Positions 8,726 through 18,510 are shown, numbered from the stretch's first letter. The stretch: 64,000 nt of DNA from Halobiforma lacisalsi AJ5 (GCF_000226975.2 NZ_CP019285.1:2170001-2234000), one strand, 5' to 3'. Notes: generated from the sequence alone by a model not told the origin. Translations and numbers: made by a program.

Positions 8726-8997
8726 GCGTCTTTGACAAGTATTTCAAAGGATGGCACTTCCGCGATTCGAGTCCGTCGCTGTCAACGGGTGACGAGTTGA
8801 GCGTCTTCATCGCGGAGTCGAACAGTAACCGTGAGGGCCACGCCTACATCGGCGACACGCACCTGATCGTCGAGGGGGCCGGCCCCGAAACCGTCGAGAA
8901 ACGCGTCAAGGTCCGCGTCACCGAGTTCGACGAGACCTCGGCGACGGGACGCGGCGAGTTCGTCGAGGTCGTCGGCGAGAGTTCCTACACCGGCTGA
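8722..8997 (+). CDS. Small TRAM-domain-like protein coupled to NhaC
   Basis: A 91-residue acidic protein whose predicted strand pattern fits a small OB/TRAM-like barrel: GDELSVFI, EGHAYIGDTHLIVEG, KRVKVRVTEFDE and GRGEFVEVVG. TRAM domains bind RNA in tRNA modification enzymes, and haloarchaea have many stand-alone short TRAM proteins. Its ATG overlaps the NhaC stop in an ATGA arrangement, so its synthesis is tied to the antiporter. Whether it binds RNA or assists the transporter is not known. The domain call is moderate because the sequence is short and divergent. Confidence 0.7.
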   Translation: MSVFDKYFKGWHFRDSSPSLSTGDELSVFIAESNSNREGHAYIGDTHLIVEGAGPETVEKRVKVRVTEFDETSATGRGEFVEVVGESSYTG

Positions 8998-9097
8998 TCG
9001 GGAGCCGGCTTTTCGCGGTTCGTGCCACGACCTCGAGCGGCGGCTCTCCGTCCCAGCGCCGCGACGTCGAACGCGGGATCGCCGACGAGGGACGCGG

Positions 9098-9106
9098 ATT
9101 TATGAT
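9098..9106 (+). promoter_or_regulatory. TATA-box-like element for the methyltransferase gene
   Basis: ATTTATGAT is centred about 35 bp before the ATG at 9137. A transcript start about 26 bp downstream would leave a leader of roughly 9 bases. Confidence 0.45.
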
Positions 9107-9136
9107 CCGCCGGTCTCACTCGAGGGATAGAGACCG

Positions 9137-10219
9137 ATGGGAGACGACGGACACGGTCACCGCCAGAGCCGACTGTTCACGACCGAGGAGGGGGAGTTCG
9201 ACGCCGACCGCGCCCGCGAGGAGTCGCTGCCGGTCGAAGACGGCGAGTTGATCGACACCGACGAACTCGCGGATCACCAGCGCTACGTCGAGGGCCGCGG
9301 GATCTACGACGAGCGCAATCGGGTCAACGACCTCACCGGCAAGGAGTGGAAGTACGCGACCAAGTCGGTGATCGCGGAAGGATACCCGCCGGACCTCCAG
9401 CACGAGCTGCGCAGCGAACACGGCGGACAGAAACCCCCGCGGCTCTGCGCCGAGTTGATCGGCCGGTTCAGCAAGGCCGGCGACACCGTACTCGATCCGT
9501 TCGCCGGGGTCGGCGGCACGCTGCTTGGGGCGAGCCTCTGTGAACACGAGGGAACCGGGCTTCGCGAGGCGATCGGTTTCGAGCGCAACGAGCGCTGGGT
9601 CGACGTCTACGAGACGGTCCTCGAGCAGGAAAACGAGGAGCGACGCGCCCGCGGTGACCCCCCACTCGAGCCCCAGGAACTCCGTCACGGGGACTGTGCC
9701 GACCTGATCGAGGACGTGCCCGAGCACTCGATCGACCTGCTGCTGACTGACGTCCCCTACTGGCACATGGACGAACTCGAGCAGACGCGCAACGAACGCC
9801 GGACCCGCGAGAGCAAACTGGGGTCGTTCGACGGAGCTACCGGTGACGACGGGGGAGACTCGAACGACGGGGAACCGGTCGCCGACGAAGAGCGAACGAA
9901 AGCCGAGTGGCTCGCGGACATGGGCGAGAAGTTCTCCCGGTTCGCCGACGCGGTCGATCCGACGGGCCACGTCGTCGTCTTCATCGGAGACATGTACCGC
10001 GATCAGTCCTACGAGTTCCTCTCGGCCGACCTCGCGCGGGCGATCGAATCCGCGGCTCCACTGACGCTCGCGGCGAACCTGATCTGGTACGACCCGACGA
10101 AGGACCTGCACGTCTACGGCTACCCGTTCTCGTTCGTTCCGTCGATGGTTCACCAGAACGTGCTCGTGTTTCGGCTCGAGAGCGAGAGCGAGAGCGAGGC
10201 CGAAGACGAACAGGACTGA
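9137..10219 (+). CDS. Orphan site-specific DNA methyltransferase (N4-cytosine or N6-adenine type)
   Basis: A 360-residue S-adenosylmethionine-dependent DNA methylase. Motif I is DPFAGVGGTLLGA at residues 120-132 (SAM binding), and the catalytic motif IV is DVPYW at residues 205-209, a variant of DPPY/SPPY. Motif I precedes motif IV. The N-terminal 110 residues, including GKEWKYATKSV, resemble haloarchaeal chromosomal methylases that have no restriction partner. No endonuclease gene lies nearby, so it is an orphan methylase probably used for genome marking or regulation. A CTAG methylase of the Zim type is one possibility, not proven here. The C-terminus ends in repeated Glu-Ser residues. Confidence 0.82.
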   Translation: MGDDGHGHRQSRLFTTEEGEFDADRAREESLPVEDGELIDTDELADHQRYVEGRGIYDERNRVNDLTGKEWKYATKSVIAEGYPPDLQHELRSEHGGQKPPRLCAELIGRFSKAGDTVLDPFAGVGGTLLGASLCEHEGTGLREAIGFERNERWVDVYETVLEQENEERRARGDPPLEPQELRHGDCADLIEDVPEHSIDLLLTDVPYWHMDELEQTRNERRTRESKLGSFDGATGDDGGDSNDGEPVADEERTKAEWLADMGEKFSRFADAVDPTGHVVVFIGDMYRDQSYEFLSADLARAIESAAPLTLAANLIWYDPTKDLHVYGYPFSFVPSMVHQNVLVFRLESESESEAEDEQD

Positions 10220-10452
10220 CCGACAGACGGCCGCTACCGGCCGACCGGGGCCGTCTGACTGTCGTCATTCGGTCGTCTGACGGGATTTTATGAGCATCCG
10301 GTTCGATCACTCACTCGGCGCGCACGACTCATCCCCTCTCCCCCCATCCCCAACGGACGATCGGTTGCGCGTCATCCCCTTTCACCCTCGTTTTCGCTCC
10401 AGTTCCCCCTCTTCAGCGGACCGATCCGGAGTCTCCGGTCCCGACAGGCGAC

Positions 10453-11115
10453 TCAGGCTTTCGGTGACGACAACACCGCACGGACATCGTCCGCACGGTC
10501 GGTCTCCGTGATGACCGCGACCTCGTCGCCGGCCTCGAGTTCGGTCCCCGGGAGCGGGATCGAGAGCGACTCGTGTTCGCGTCCGTGTGCGTAGACGCGC
10601 GCCGACGCGGGCAACTCGAGTTCGCTCACCCGTTTCCCGACCGCCGGCGAGTCCTCGCCGATCTCGAGGACGGTGAGTTGCAGGTTCGCGGCCAGGTCCG
10701 CGACGACGTTGAAGTCGCCCCCGAGCAAGGCCGTCTTTGCGCCGGCCGCACCGAGTCGCTCCGGGTAAACGATCTCGTCGACGTCCTCGGCGTACTTCTC
10801 GTAGATGTCCTCGCGGTAGTCCTCGTCGATACGGAGAACGGTTCGACAGCCGTGGTGTTTGCCGACCATACAGGCCGCGAAGTTGGCGTTCAGGTCGGGG
10901 GAGAACGCGCCGATCGCGTCGGCCTCGTCGATGCCGGCCTCGAGCAGGACGTCCTCCTCGGACCCGTCGCCGGTGACCGTCTCGAACCCGTCGTTCGTGG
11001 CGCGCTCGACCCGGTCGGGATCGATGTCCACGACGACGATGTCGTAGCCCTCCTCCCGCAGGATGCGTGCCGTCCGCGATCCGACGCGTCCGTACCCCAC
11101 GATAACAAACTGCAT
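10453..11115 (-). CDS. trkA: TrkA-type K+ transport regulatory subunit (RCK protein)
   Basis: A 220-residue cytosolic regulator with an N-terminal Rossmann domain (IVGYGRVGSRTARIL at residues 5-19) that binds NAD(H) or nucleotides, and a C-terminal TrkA-C domain of about 75 residues containing LPGTELEAGDEVAVI. Such proteins gate Trk or Ktr potassium channels in the membrane, essential for the potassium-in strategy of haloarchaea. No channel subunit gene is adjacent. The in-frame extension to 11163 is rejected because the Rossmann strand begins directly at MQFVIVGYG. It is divergent from the purine permease gene. Confidence 0.88.
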   Translation of the reverse strand: MQFVIVGYGRVGSRTARILREEGYDIVVVDIDPDRVERATNDGFETVTGDGSEEDVLLEAGIDEADAIGAFSPDLNANFAACMVGKHHGCRTVLRIDEDYREDIYEKYAEDVDEIVYPERLGAAGAKTALLGGDFNVVADLAANLQLTVLEIGEDSPAVGKRVSELELPASARVYAHGREHESLSIPLPGTELEAGDEVAVITETDRADDVRAVLSSPKA

Positions 11116-11330
11116 GGCTCGAGGTATGCGGTCCGGGGTGAAATACGTTTGTCCGGCAAACACGGCCCCATCCCGGGACCTGCGACGGGCGGTCTTTGAC
11201 CGTCTTCACGCGGGGACTGCCGTCGCCGACCGCGAGCGGCAGCGGTCCCTCGAGGACGGGTTGCTTCCGGCTACCGTACAGGTTAGATATGCACGAACAT
11301 GCTTACACTGGGTTGAGAGAAGACGGGAAA

Positions 11331-11338
11331 ACTTAAAC
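11331..11338 (+). promoter_or_regulatory. BRE/TATA-like element for the purine permease
   Basis: ACTTAAAC preceded by the A-rich GGGAAA lies 34 bp before the ATG at 11369. It supports that ATG over the long upstream open frame that overlaps trkA. Confidence 0.5.
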
Positions 11339-11368
11339 GGGAGCTGTATCTATGCTCGGTTATCCAAG

Positions 11369-12796
11369 ATGGGGATCCTCGACCGACACTTCGGATTCGA
11401 CGAACACGATACTGACCTCGAGACTGAAACCATCGCGGGGCTGACGACGTTTCTGGCGATGTCGTACATCATCGTCGTCAACCCGCTCATCCTCGGGGAG
11501 GCGATAACGATCGACGGCTACAGCCAGGGGGAAGTACAGCAGATGATCGCCGTCGCGACGATTCTCGCGTCGGTGGTCGCCATCGGCGTGATGGCGTTCT
11601 GGGCGAACAGGCCGTTCGGACTCGCGCCGGGGATGGGATTGAACGCCTTCTTCGCGTTTACGGTCGTGCTCGGCCTCGGCGTGCCGTGGGAGGTCGCGCT
11701 CGCGGCGGTGTTCGTCGAGGGCGTGATCTTCATCCTCCTGACCGCGGTCGGCGCCCGTCGCTACGTCATCGAACTGTTCCCCGAGCCGGTCAAGTTCGCC
11801 GTCGGAGCCGGTATCGGACTCTTCCTGCTCTTTCTGGGCCTCCAGGAGATGGAGATCGTCGTCGCCGATCCCGCTACCCTCGTGGCGATGGGGAACGTCG
11901 CGACGAGCCCCGTCGCCGCGCTGTCGCTGGCCGGCCTGGCGCTGATGCTGATGCTTCACGCTCGCGGCGTTCGGGGATCGATCGTCATCGGAATTCTCGC
12001 GACCGCCGCCGCCGGCTGGCTGCTGACGCTCTTCGGCATTACGTCCCCCGGCACACTGACGCCGCCGGGAAGCTACGAGCAGGTGACCCAGGACGGGCTG
12101 GCGAACATGATCGCGAATGTCCAGTACGACTTCACGCCGCTCGTCGCCGGCTTCGTCGACGGCCTCGGGATGATCACCGAGGACCCGCTCGTCTTCGTGA
12201 TCGTCGTCTTCACGTTCTTCTTCGTGGACTTCTTCGACACCGCCGGGACGCTCATCGGCGTCTCCCAGGTCGGCGGCTTCCTGGACGAGGAGGGTGACCT
12301 CCCCGAGATCGAGAAGCCGCTGATGGCCGACGCCGTCGGGACCACCGTCGGCGCGATGATCGGCACCTCGACGGTGACCACCTACATCGAATCCTCGACC
12401 GGCGTCGAGGAGGGCGGCCGAACCGGGTTCACCGCCCTCGTCGTCGGCACCCTCTTCCTGCTGTCGCTGTTGATCGTTCCGGTGATCAGCGCCATCCCAC
12501 AGTACGCGACCTACGTCGCCCTGGTCGTCGTGGGGATCATCATGCTGCGTGGCGTCGCCGACATCGACTGGCAGAACCCGGCCTGGGCGATCGCCGGCGG
12601 ACTGACGATCACGGTCATGCCGCTGACCGCGTCGATCTCGAACGGGCTGGCCGCCGGAATCGTCAGCTACCCGCTCGTCAAGGCCGCGACCGGCGAACCG
12701 CGGGACGTCTCGCTCGGCCAGTGGGCCCTCGCCCTCGCGTTCGTGGTCTACTTCGCGATCTACTTCACGGTCGAGGCCGGCAACGTCACGTTCTGA
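11369..12796 (+). CDS. NCS2/AzgA-type nucleobase (purine) permease
   Basis: A 475-residue membrane protein with about 13 hydrophobic segments. Family signatures include GLTTFLAMSYIIVVNP near the N-terminus, FGLAPGMGLNAFFAF, FFFVDFFDTAGTLIGV and GTSTVTTYIESSTGVEEGGR. The last two are hallmarks of AzgA-like hypoxanthine/guanine/adenine:proton symporters. The acidic residues in the FDT and ESSTG segments line the substrate site in the family. The open frame extends to 11063, but the TATA-like element at 11331 and the first family motif place the start at 11369. Substrate choice among purines cannot be read from the sequence. Confidence 0.92.
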   Translation: MGILDRHFGFDEHDTDLETETIAGLTTFLAMSYIIVVNPLILGEAITIDGYSQGEVQQMIAVATILASVVAIGVMAFWANRPFGLAPGMGLNAFFAFTVVLGLGVPWEVALAAVFVEGVIFILLTAVGARRYVIELFPEPVKFAVGAGIGLFLLFLGLQEMEIVVADPATLVAMGNVATSPVAALSLAGLALMLMLHARGVRGSIVIGILATAAAGWLLTLFGITSPGTLTPPGSYEQVTQDGLANMIANVQYDFTPLVAGFVDGLGMITEDPLVFVIVVFTFFFVDFFDTAGTLIGVSQVGGFLDEEGDLPEIEKPLMADAVGTTVGAMIGTSTVTTYIESSTGVEEGGRTGFTALVVGTLFLLSLLIVPVISAIPQYATYVALVVVGIIMLRGVADIDWQNPAWAIAGGLTITVMPLTASISNGLAAGIVSYPLVKAATGEPRDVSLGQWALALAFVVYFAIYFTVEAGNVTF

Positions 12797-12882
12797 CCCC
12801 GTTCGCCGTCGGTAGCGACTCGAGTTCCGGCAAAGCGACAGTCGACCGGTGGCCTCTTAGGCGATAGTCGTCTACCTCGGGT

Positions 12883-13128
12883 ATGTCCGACATCACGCTG
12901 TACGAACTCCCCGGCTGTCCTTACTGTGCGAAAGTCCACTCGAAGCTCGACGAACTCGAACTCGAGTACGACGTGATCGAGGTGCCACGGTCCCACGGCG
13001 ACCGAACCGAAGTGGAGAAAGTAAGCGGACAGACCGGCGTGCCGGTCATCACCGACGAGGCCCAGGGCGTCGAGGGAATGAACGAAAGCGACGACATCGT
13101 CGAGTACCTCGAGGAGACCTACGCGTAA
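12883..13128 (+). CDS. Glutaredoxin-like protein
   Basis: An 81-residue thioredoxin-fold protein with the redox pair CPYC at Cys12-Cys15, a cis-proline in GVPVI and a GMNESDDIVEYL helix in the place where glutaredoxins bind thiols. It is a complete minimal glutaredoxin, likely reducing disulfides in the cytoplasm with the haloarchaeal thiol or a thioredoxin reductase as electron source. It lies alone, about 85 bp after the purine permease. A second glutaredoxin-like domain is fused to thioredoxin reductase at 43-44 kb. Confidence 0.9.
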   Translation: MSDITLYELPGCPYCAKVHSKLDELELEYDVIEVPRSHGDRTEVEKVSGQTGVPVITDEAQGVEGMNESDDIVEYLEETYA

Positions 13129-13333
13129 ACTGCGCCGTCGATTACGTTCGATTCGTTTTCCTGTTCGATCCGTAACCTACGTCCGGCAGTCGTTTCTCCG
13201 GGGCCCTCTACGGAGCCGCTGGCGGACGACAGGCACAGCTCGCGGTTCTCGATCGATACGCATAAGCGCGGTACGACGTCATCGACGCGGGATACCTTCC
13301 CCTTACTACTCCTGATCGAGTCCGGCGTGACGA

Positions 13334-14317
13334 TCAGGCCGCTTCCTCTCGTTCGGCGCGTTCGCGGATTACTTTCCGGAGTTCCTCCGCGTTGCGCATC
13401 TCCGAGAGTTCGTTGCGTTCGACCAGGGCGGTGCCGTCGACGGAGTCGCGTTTCGCACGGTCGACGACGTACACCGACTGGGTGTGGGTGACCTGACCGA
13501 TCGAACTCATGATGCGGGCCCGCTTCTCGGCGGCCTTGGTGAACTCGGAGTGGCCCGTCAGGACCACGTCTTCTTCCCCGTCGTCGTCTCCCTCTTCGGT
13601 CTCGCGGCTGACCGCCTTGAACGGCGAGCGAATCGTCGGGTGGACCTTGTAGCCGGCCCGGGTGAAGACCGCGACGACCTGTTCGTCGTCGGGATCGGCC
13701 TCCGGGTCCTCCGGGGTGGAGTCGGTCTCGTGGACGTCGTCCGCCCCATCCAAGACGTCCACCGGGCTGGTCAGCGGCGCGTCGAACATCTCCTGTAGTT
13801 CCATCGCGACCTCGACGGAGGCGTTCATGCCGTCCTCGTACTTCGAGACCGTCCGCCGGGAGACGCCGAGTTCGCTCGCGAGCTGGCCGAGGCTCAGGTC
13901 GCGCTGCTCGCGCTCGTCGGCGAGCAGGTCGCCGTCGATGTTGACGTAGAGCCCGCCCGGAGCGGCGTAGATCAGCGGCGGGACGTCCTCGATGAACAGG
14001 TTGTACGCGGTGTCCGGACTGAGTACCGGGACGCCGTGTCGGAAGTAGACGACGTCGGGTTTCAGGTCCTCGTCGCGACTGCGAAGTCCGATGACGAGCG
14101 GCGTCGCCTCGAGATAGGTCCCGAGACGGCGCATCTCGTGGCCGGTCTCCTCGTTGAAGGCGTCGATGTTTCCGAGAATCTTCACGAGGATCAGATCGTT
14201 ACCGCGGCGCGCAGCGACGTCGAAACTCTTCGGCCGGATCGCACACCGGTCGCTGACTGCGAATCCCGCGTCCTCTAACATCGCGGTCACGTTACCGACC
14301 AGTGCGGAGCGGGACAT
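13334..14317 (-). CDS. XRE-type transcriptional regulator, conserved archaeal family
   Basis: A 327-residue protein in three parts. Residues 1-125 form a domain with [11 protein letters not shown] and [13 protein letters not shown], resembling a nuclease-like or effector fold. A Cro/C1-type helix-turn-helix follows at residues 139-163 ([20 protein letters not shown]). An acidic linker then leads to a C-terminal domain that ends in charged helices. This matches the conserved archaeal putative HTH-type regulator family found in most euryarchaea. Targets are unknown. A TATA-like element about 27 bp upstream indicates a leaderless transcript starting at the ATG. Confidence 0.85.
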   Translation of the reverse strand: MSRSALVGNVTAMLEDAGFAVSDRCAIRPKSFDVAARRGNDLILVKILGNIDAFNEETGHEMRRLGTYLEATPLVIGLRSRDEDLKPDVVYFRHGVPVLSPDTAYNLFIEDVPPLIYAAPGGLYVNIDGDLLADEREQRDLSLGQLASELGVSRRTVSKYEDGMNASVEVAMELQEMFDAPLTSPVDVLDGADDVHETDSTPEDPEADPDDEQVVAVFTRAGYKVHPTIRSPFKAVSRETEEGDDDGEEDVVLTGHSEFTKAAEKRARIMSSIGQVTHTQSVYVVDRAKRDSVDGTALVERNELSEMRNAEELRKVIRERAEREEAA

Positions 14318-14340
14318 AGGGGGATGTAAGCTATTCCTCC

Positions 14341-14348
14341 TATAATAG
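14341..14348 (-). promoter_or_regulatory. TATA box of the XRE regulator gene
   Basis: Read on the minus strand as CTATTATA, centred about 27 bp before the ATG at 14317. This spacing predicts a leaderless mRNA. Confidence 0.55.
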
Positions 14349-14498
14349 CCTTTCCCCGGATGTCCGGTCGCCCTGTAGCGGTTTCCCTTCGTACCGGCAG
14401 TATACTTATTACGGGGTCGGGGATCCGCCGGCCTCGAAATCGCTCTCCTGGCGTCCGTCCCGAAAGGCGTTACACGCCGCGGCGCTAACCTCGGGTCG

Positions 14499-15812
14499 AT
14501 GACCGTCGTCGGGATCGACGATACCGACTCCCGCGAGCGCGGTATGTGTACGACCTACGTTGCCAGACGCGTCGCCCAGCGACTGCGCGGAGAGATCGAG
14601 GGAGCGACGGTCGAACGGCTCCTGCTGGTACGGCTCAACCCCGCCGTCGAATACAAGACGCGTGGCAACGCCTCGCTCGCGATCCACGCCGACTGCGATC
14701 CCGACCGCGCGTTCGAGATCGCCCGGGAGTGTCTCGAGTCGCTCGCCGAGACCGCCGACGAGCGGACCCATCCCGGACTCGTCGTGGCCGACAGCGATTC
14801 CGGCGCGGTGCCGGACGACGTCGTCGGGTTCGCCCGGCGGGCGGTCCAAGAGGAACTGCCGCTCGCCGACGCGACGGCCCGCTGTGACCGCCACGGGTTC
14901 CGCACCTGGCACGCGGGCAACGGTCGCGGCCGTATCGGCGCGCTCGCCGCGGTCGGTGCGTGGACGGCCTTCGACGAGTGGACCTACGAGTACATCTCCT
15001 ACCGCGAACCCGAGCGCTGGGGCACCCCCCGGGAAGTCGACGACGAGAGCGTCTTCGCGGCCGCCGACTGGGGCTATCCCGAGGCCTGGGACACGGTCGA
15101 CCGCGAAGAGGGCGAAACCGTCTGCGTTCCCCACACGCCCGGGCCGATCCTCCACGGGATCCGGGGCGACGACCCGGAGACTGTCCGGGCAGTCGCCGGC
15201 CGTATCGACGCCGAACCCGTCGCCGAGAGCCAGCTGTTCGTCACCAACCAGGGGACGGACGCCCACGTTCGCGCCGGCGAGGACGACCGCTCGGTTGCGG
15301 ACGTCCGGGACAGTCGTGCGTATCGCCTCGAGGCCCACGTCGCGTCGGAACCGGAGACCCGCCGGGGCGGACACGTCTTCTTCGAGGTGGTCGATCCGAA
15401 CGCGACGGTGACGGGGTCGGACGACGCCGCTCGGCTCGAGTGTGCGGCCTTCGAACCCACCAAACGCTTTCGCGACCGCGTTCGCGCGCTGCGGATTGGG
15501 GACCGGATCACCGTCTGCGGCGAAGTCGCAGACGGCACCCTCAAACTCGAGAAGTTCGCCGTCCGGAACCTCGTGGAGACGGAACTCGCGACGCCGATCT
15601 GTCCGGACTGCGAGCGGACGATGGAAAGCGCCGGCCGGAACCAGGGCTATCGCTGTCGGGACTGCGAGACGACCGCCGCGACGAAACGCGAGGTTCCGAT
15701 CGACCGCGATCTCGAAGAAGGGTGGTACGAGGTGCCGCCGTGTGCACGCCGCCACGTCGCGAAACCGCTGGTTCGGGGCGGGTTCGACGCGCCGACGCAT
15801 CCGGAGCGATAG
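14499..15812 (+). CDS. tiaS: tRNA(Ile2) 2-agmatinylcytidine synthetase TiaS
   Basis: A 437-residue enzyme that joins agmatine to C34 of the tRNA-Ile with anticodon CAU so that it reads AUA codons, using ATP. The N-terminus [18 protein letters not shown] holds the DDTD motif of the family. The middle includes [18 protein letters not shown], and an OB-fold region follows around residues 280-350. The C-terminus carries a zinc ribbon with Cys368, Cys371, Cys386 and Cys389. Length and domain order match archaeal TiaS. It is essential in archaea that use this codon-reading strategy. It converges with the PGF-CTERM protein gene. Confidence 0.93.
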   Translation: MTVVGIDDTDSRERGMCTTYVARRVAQRLRGEIEGATVERLLLVRLNPAVEYKTRGNASLAIHADCDPDRAFEIARECLESLAETADERTHPGLVVADSDSGAVPDDVVGFARRAVQEELPLADATARCDRHGFRTWHAGNGRGRIGALAAVGAWTAFDEWTYEYISYREPERWGTPREVDDESVFAAADWGYPEAWDTVDREEGETVCVPHTPGPILHGIRGDDPETVRAVAGRIDAEPVAESQLFVTNQGTDAHVRAGEDDRSVADVRDSRAYRLEAHVASEPETRRGGHVFFEVVDPNATVTGSDDAARLECAAFEPTKRFRDRVRALRIGDRITVCGEVADGTLKLEKFAVRNLVETELATPICPDCERTMESAGRNQGYRCRDCETTAATKREVPIDRDLEEGWYEVPPCARRHVAKPLVRGGFDAPTHPER

Positions 15813-15860
15813 CAAGACGGGGAGCGCTCGCTGTCGACGGTCGGAACGAGAACTGAAGAA

Positions 15861-15932
15861 CGAACCGCAGTTCTCCGACGGTTCGTATCGGGTTACGAAC
15901 CGATCAGGCGATCAGACGATCAGGTGATCGGT
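15861..15932. repeat. Inverted and short direct repeats between convergent genes
   Basis: CGAACCG at 15861-15867 pairs with CGGTTCG about 12 bases later. The following ACCGATCA and TGATCGGT enclose three copies of CGATCAG(G/A). Placed between the stops of tiaS and the PGF-CTERM gene, this may be a bidirectional termination region. Confidence 0.4.
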
Positions 15933-15934
15933 TC

Positions 15935-17980
15935 TTACGCGCGACGCGCGATCAGCACTGCGAGAACCGCACCGAGCGCGGCGATCGCAGCGCCGAATCC
16001 GAAGCCGGGCATACCGTCCTCGCCCTCGAGATCGACGCCGAGGTAGTTCGCGGCGGCCTCGGTGTCCATCTCGGGGAAGTCGCGGTCGCCTTCGCCGGGT
16101 TCGTAGACCTCGGTATCGTCGTCGACGAGACCGAGTTCCGTGAGTTCGTCCTCGGACATCTCCTCGTCCGTCTCGAGGTCCTGGACGTAGACGTAGGTCG
16201 CGACCTCCTCGGCGTCGTCGTCGTTCTCGCCGACGATCTGGGTCACGGCGACGTTGTCGCCGAGGACGCCGTCCTCGATCAGCGACTCGGTGTCCTCGAA
16301 CTTGGCACCGGCTTCGAGTTCGACCGTCTCGCTGTCGACGTCGACGTCGACTTTGGCGATCTCGAGTTCGCTGTCCTCGAGCGTCGAGGCGAAGTTCCCG
16401 AGCTCGTCGGATTCGTCCTGCATGGCAGTCGTGACGGAGGTCAGGAACTCTTCAGCGAGGTCGTCCATACCGACTTCGACGTTGCCGTCGACGTTGATTT
16501 CGCCGTCTTCGGTGTAGGCGTTGAACTCGAACGTCGTCTCCTGATCGCCGACGTCGATGCCGCGGTCGGCGAGTTCGTCGGTGTACGCGTCGTAATTTTC
16601 GGTATCGCCCGTGGCTGTGGCCTCGAGTTCGATCCGGTTGTCGTCGGTGTACGCGACGTTGACGTCCCACTCGACGGTCGTCCGGAGGTCGGCGGCCTGC
16701 TGGGCCGCGAGCATCTCGTCGACGTCCTCGAACTCGTCGTCGAACGCGTTCTCTTGCTCGTCGTCGATCGTGGCCTCGCTGATTTCCATCATCGCCTCCA
16801 TGACCGGGGCGTACTCGGCGATCTCGACGTTCCAGGCGGCCTCGAGCGCCTCGTCACCAGTGGTCATGTCGAACTCGACGGTCTCGATTTCGATCTCGGT
16901 GAGCTGGCCCGCGATCCGCTCGGCGTCGTCGTCCGAGAGGTCGGTCGAGGGATCGTCCGCCAGTTCCTCGGCGAGGGCGTCCTCGAGTCCGTCCTCGATC
17001 CCCTCGTAGGTGACCGTGTACTCGACGTCCTTCAGGTAGGTGTCACGCTGCTGATCGATTTCCTTGAACTCGTGGTCGTCGATCTCGACGGTCACCTCGC
17101 CGCCGAGTTCGTCGGCAGTCCCGGCGTACTGCTCTTCGAGGGTGGCCTTCGCTTTCGCCTCGGTCTCCCACTCCTCGACCGGGTCGGCGAACATCGAGTT
17201 GAAGACCGTCTCCCGCTCGGTGACCTCGATCTCGTACCCGGTCCCGGTCTGGGAGAGGTCGAAGGCGAACGTCTCGTCGGGCGAGTCGCTCATCGGCGCG
17301 GTGCCGAAGTCGACGTCGACGGTCCCGGACGAGGAGAACGTGTCCCCGGTGACCTCGATGTCACCGGAGGTGCTGGCGGACTCGAACAGGCGTTGCTGTT
17401 GTGCCTGGGTCTGTGTCTGGACTGCTCCCGTGCCGGCCGTCGACACCTGCTGGATGCCGCCGTCCTCGGTGCCGATCAGCGCGTAGACGTCCGCATCGAA
17501 CTCGCTGGTCTCCTCGGTCTGCTTGCCGACGATTTCGACGTCGAGTTCCTCGAGTTCGGGCGGCTGCTCCATCGTCAGGGCGCCGTCGGCGGTGAACCGA
17601 TCGTCCTCGAGAACGGCGCTCATCTCGCCTTCGACGTCCTCCTCGCCGTCGTGTTCGCCGCTGACGAGGATGTGCGCCAGGCCTTCGCCGACGTCGGCAC
17701 CGAGTTTCATCTCGTCGATTTCGTCGTCGGTGTCCTCGGTGTAGACGAGCACGCCGCTGCCGTCGTCCTCGAGATAGAGTTCGTCGGCGGGCTCTAACGC
17801 GTCCGCCTCCTCGAGGTCGGCGTACGATTCGACGTCGTACTCCGTTTCGTCGCCGTCAGTTGCCGATACGCTGTACGTTCCACCCACGGCGAGCATCGAG
17901 AGGCACACGAGCGCGGCGAGCGCGAGTGCCATCGATCTCGTCCCGTGAATAGCGGTCGTTCGTCCCGTTGGAGAGGGCAT
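15935..17980 (-). CDS. Secreted surface protein with PGF-CTERM anchor
   Basis: A 681-residue acidic protein. An N-terminal signal peptide spans roughly residues 15-40 (SMALALAALVCLSMLAVGG). The long exported body is rich in Asp and Glu and contains alternating strand and helix segments with no recognised enzyme domain. The C-terminus is PGFGFGAAIAALGAVL followed by arginines, a PGF-CTERM tripartite signal cut by archaeosortase A and replaced by a lipid anchor. The protein is therefore expected on the cell surface. The ATG at 17980 is chosen because a TATA box lies about 30 bp upstream; upstream in-frame ATGs would fall inside the promoter. Confidence 0.85.
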   Translation of the reverse strand: MPSPTGRTTAIHGTRSMALALAALVCLSMLAVGGTYSVSATDGDETEYDVESYADLEEADALEPADELYLEDDGSGVLVYTEDTDDEIDEMKLGADVGEGLAHILVSGEHDGEEDVEGEMSAVLEDDRFTADGALTMEQPPELEELDVEIVGKQTEETSEFDADVYALIGTEDGGIQQVSTAGTGAVQTQTQAQQQRLFESASTSGDIEVTGDTFSSSGTVDVDFGTAPMSDSPDETFAFDLSQTGTGYEIEVTERETVFNSMFADPVEEWETEAKAKATLEEQYAGTADELGGEVTVEIDDHEFKEIDQQRDTYLKDVEYTVTYEGIEDGLEDALAEELADDPSTDLSDDDAERIAGQLTEIEIETVEFDMTTGDEALEAAWNVEIAEYAPVMEAMMEISEATIDDEQENAFDDEFEDVDEMLAAQQAADLRTTVEWDVNVAYTDDNRIELEATATGDTENYDAYTDELADRGIDVGDQETTFEFNAYTEDGEINVDGNVEVGMDDLAEEFLTSVTTAMQDESDELGNFASTLEDSELEIAKVDVDVDSETVELEAGAKFEDTESLIEDGVLGDNVAVTQIVGENDDDAEEVATYVYVQDLETDEEMSEDELTELGLVDDDTEVYEPGEGDRDFPEMDTEAAANYLGVDLEGEDGMPGFGFGAAIAALGAVLAVLIARRA

Positions 17981-18004
17981 ACGAGCTACCGTTCTCACCC
18001 CCCA

Positions 18005-18016
18005 CATATAAATATA
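18005..18016 (-). promoter_or_regulatory. Strong TATA box of the PGF-CTERM gene
   Basis: TATATTTATATG on the minus strand stands out from the G/C-rich surroundings and is centred about 30 bp before the ATG at 17980, consistent with a leaderless or nearly leaderless transcript. Confidence 0.65.
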
Positions 18017-18130
18017 CAAACTCGATTCTCCTGGTAGAATTAACTCTCCGCCGCGGATCCGATGAGAGAGGGTTCTGGCGAGTCTCGAGCGGTCTCGAGC
18101 AAGAACTGGGGACCTGGACGGCGAACCCGA

Positions 18131-18334
18131 TCAGAGGACGGCGACGCCCCGGCGGGCGAGAAACTCGCTGGCTTCCTTGATCTCGACCGGACTGCCGATG
18201 ATCCGGTAGCGGTTTTCTTCCTCCTCGAAAACCGTCACGGCGAACTCGTCGTCTAACGGCTGCTCGAGTCGCTCGAGTGCCTCCTGCCGGAGGACGATCT
18301 GGGTACTGTCTCGCAGCCGCGCGGGGTCAGGCAT
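18131..18334 (-). CDS. Small conserved haloarchaeal protein (VNG_1110C-like)
   Basis: A 67-residue protein beginning MPDPARLRDSTQIVLRQEAL and ending with a segment IIGSPVEIKEASEFLARRG. It has a compact alpha/beta pattern of one helix, two strands and a final helix and no cysteines. The sequence resembles a short family kept across haloarchaea, recalled as VNG_1110C-like; its function is unknown. It lies upstream of the PGF-CTERM gene on the same strand, about 150 bp apart, with a separate promoter between them. Confidence 0.65.
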   Translation of the reverse strand: MPDPARLRDSTQIVLRQEALERLEQPLDDEFAVTVFEEEENRYRIIGSPVEIKEASEFLARRGVAVL

Positions 18335-18510
18335 TCGTCTATTTCGGGGTTCATCTGCCCGTCGTTTATGTGTGTCGAAATTCCGTTGTCAACGGTAATG
18401 CACGCCGTGGTACGAGGGGGTATTAAACGTGGGGCGACGGAATCTACGGGTTCTCACCACTGATCGAAGTGCTGATGGCCACCGGGAATCCGTCCGAAGC
18501 GTCGCCTACC

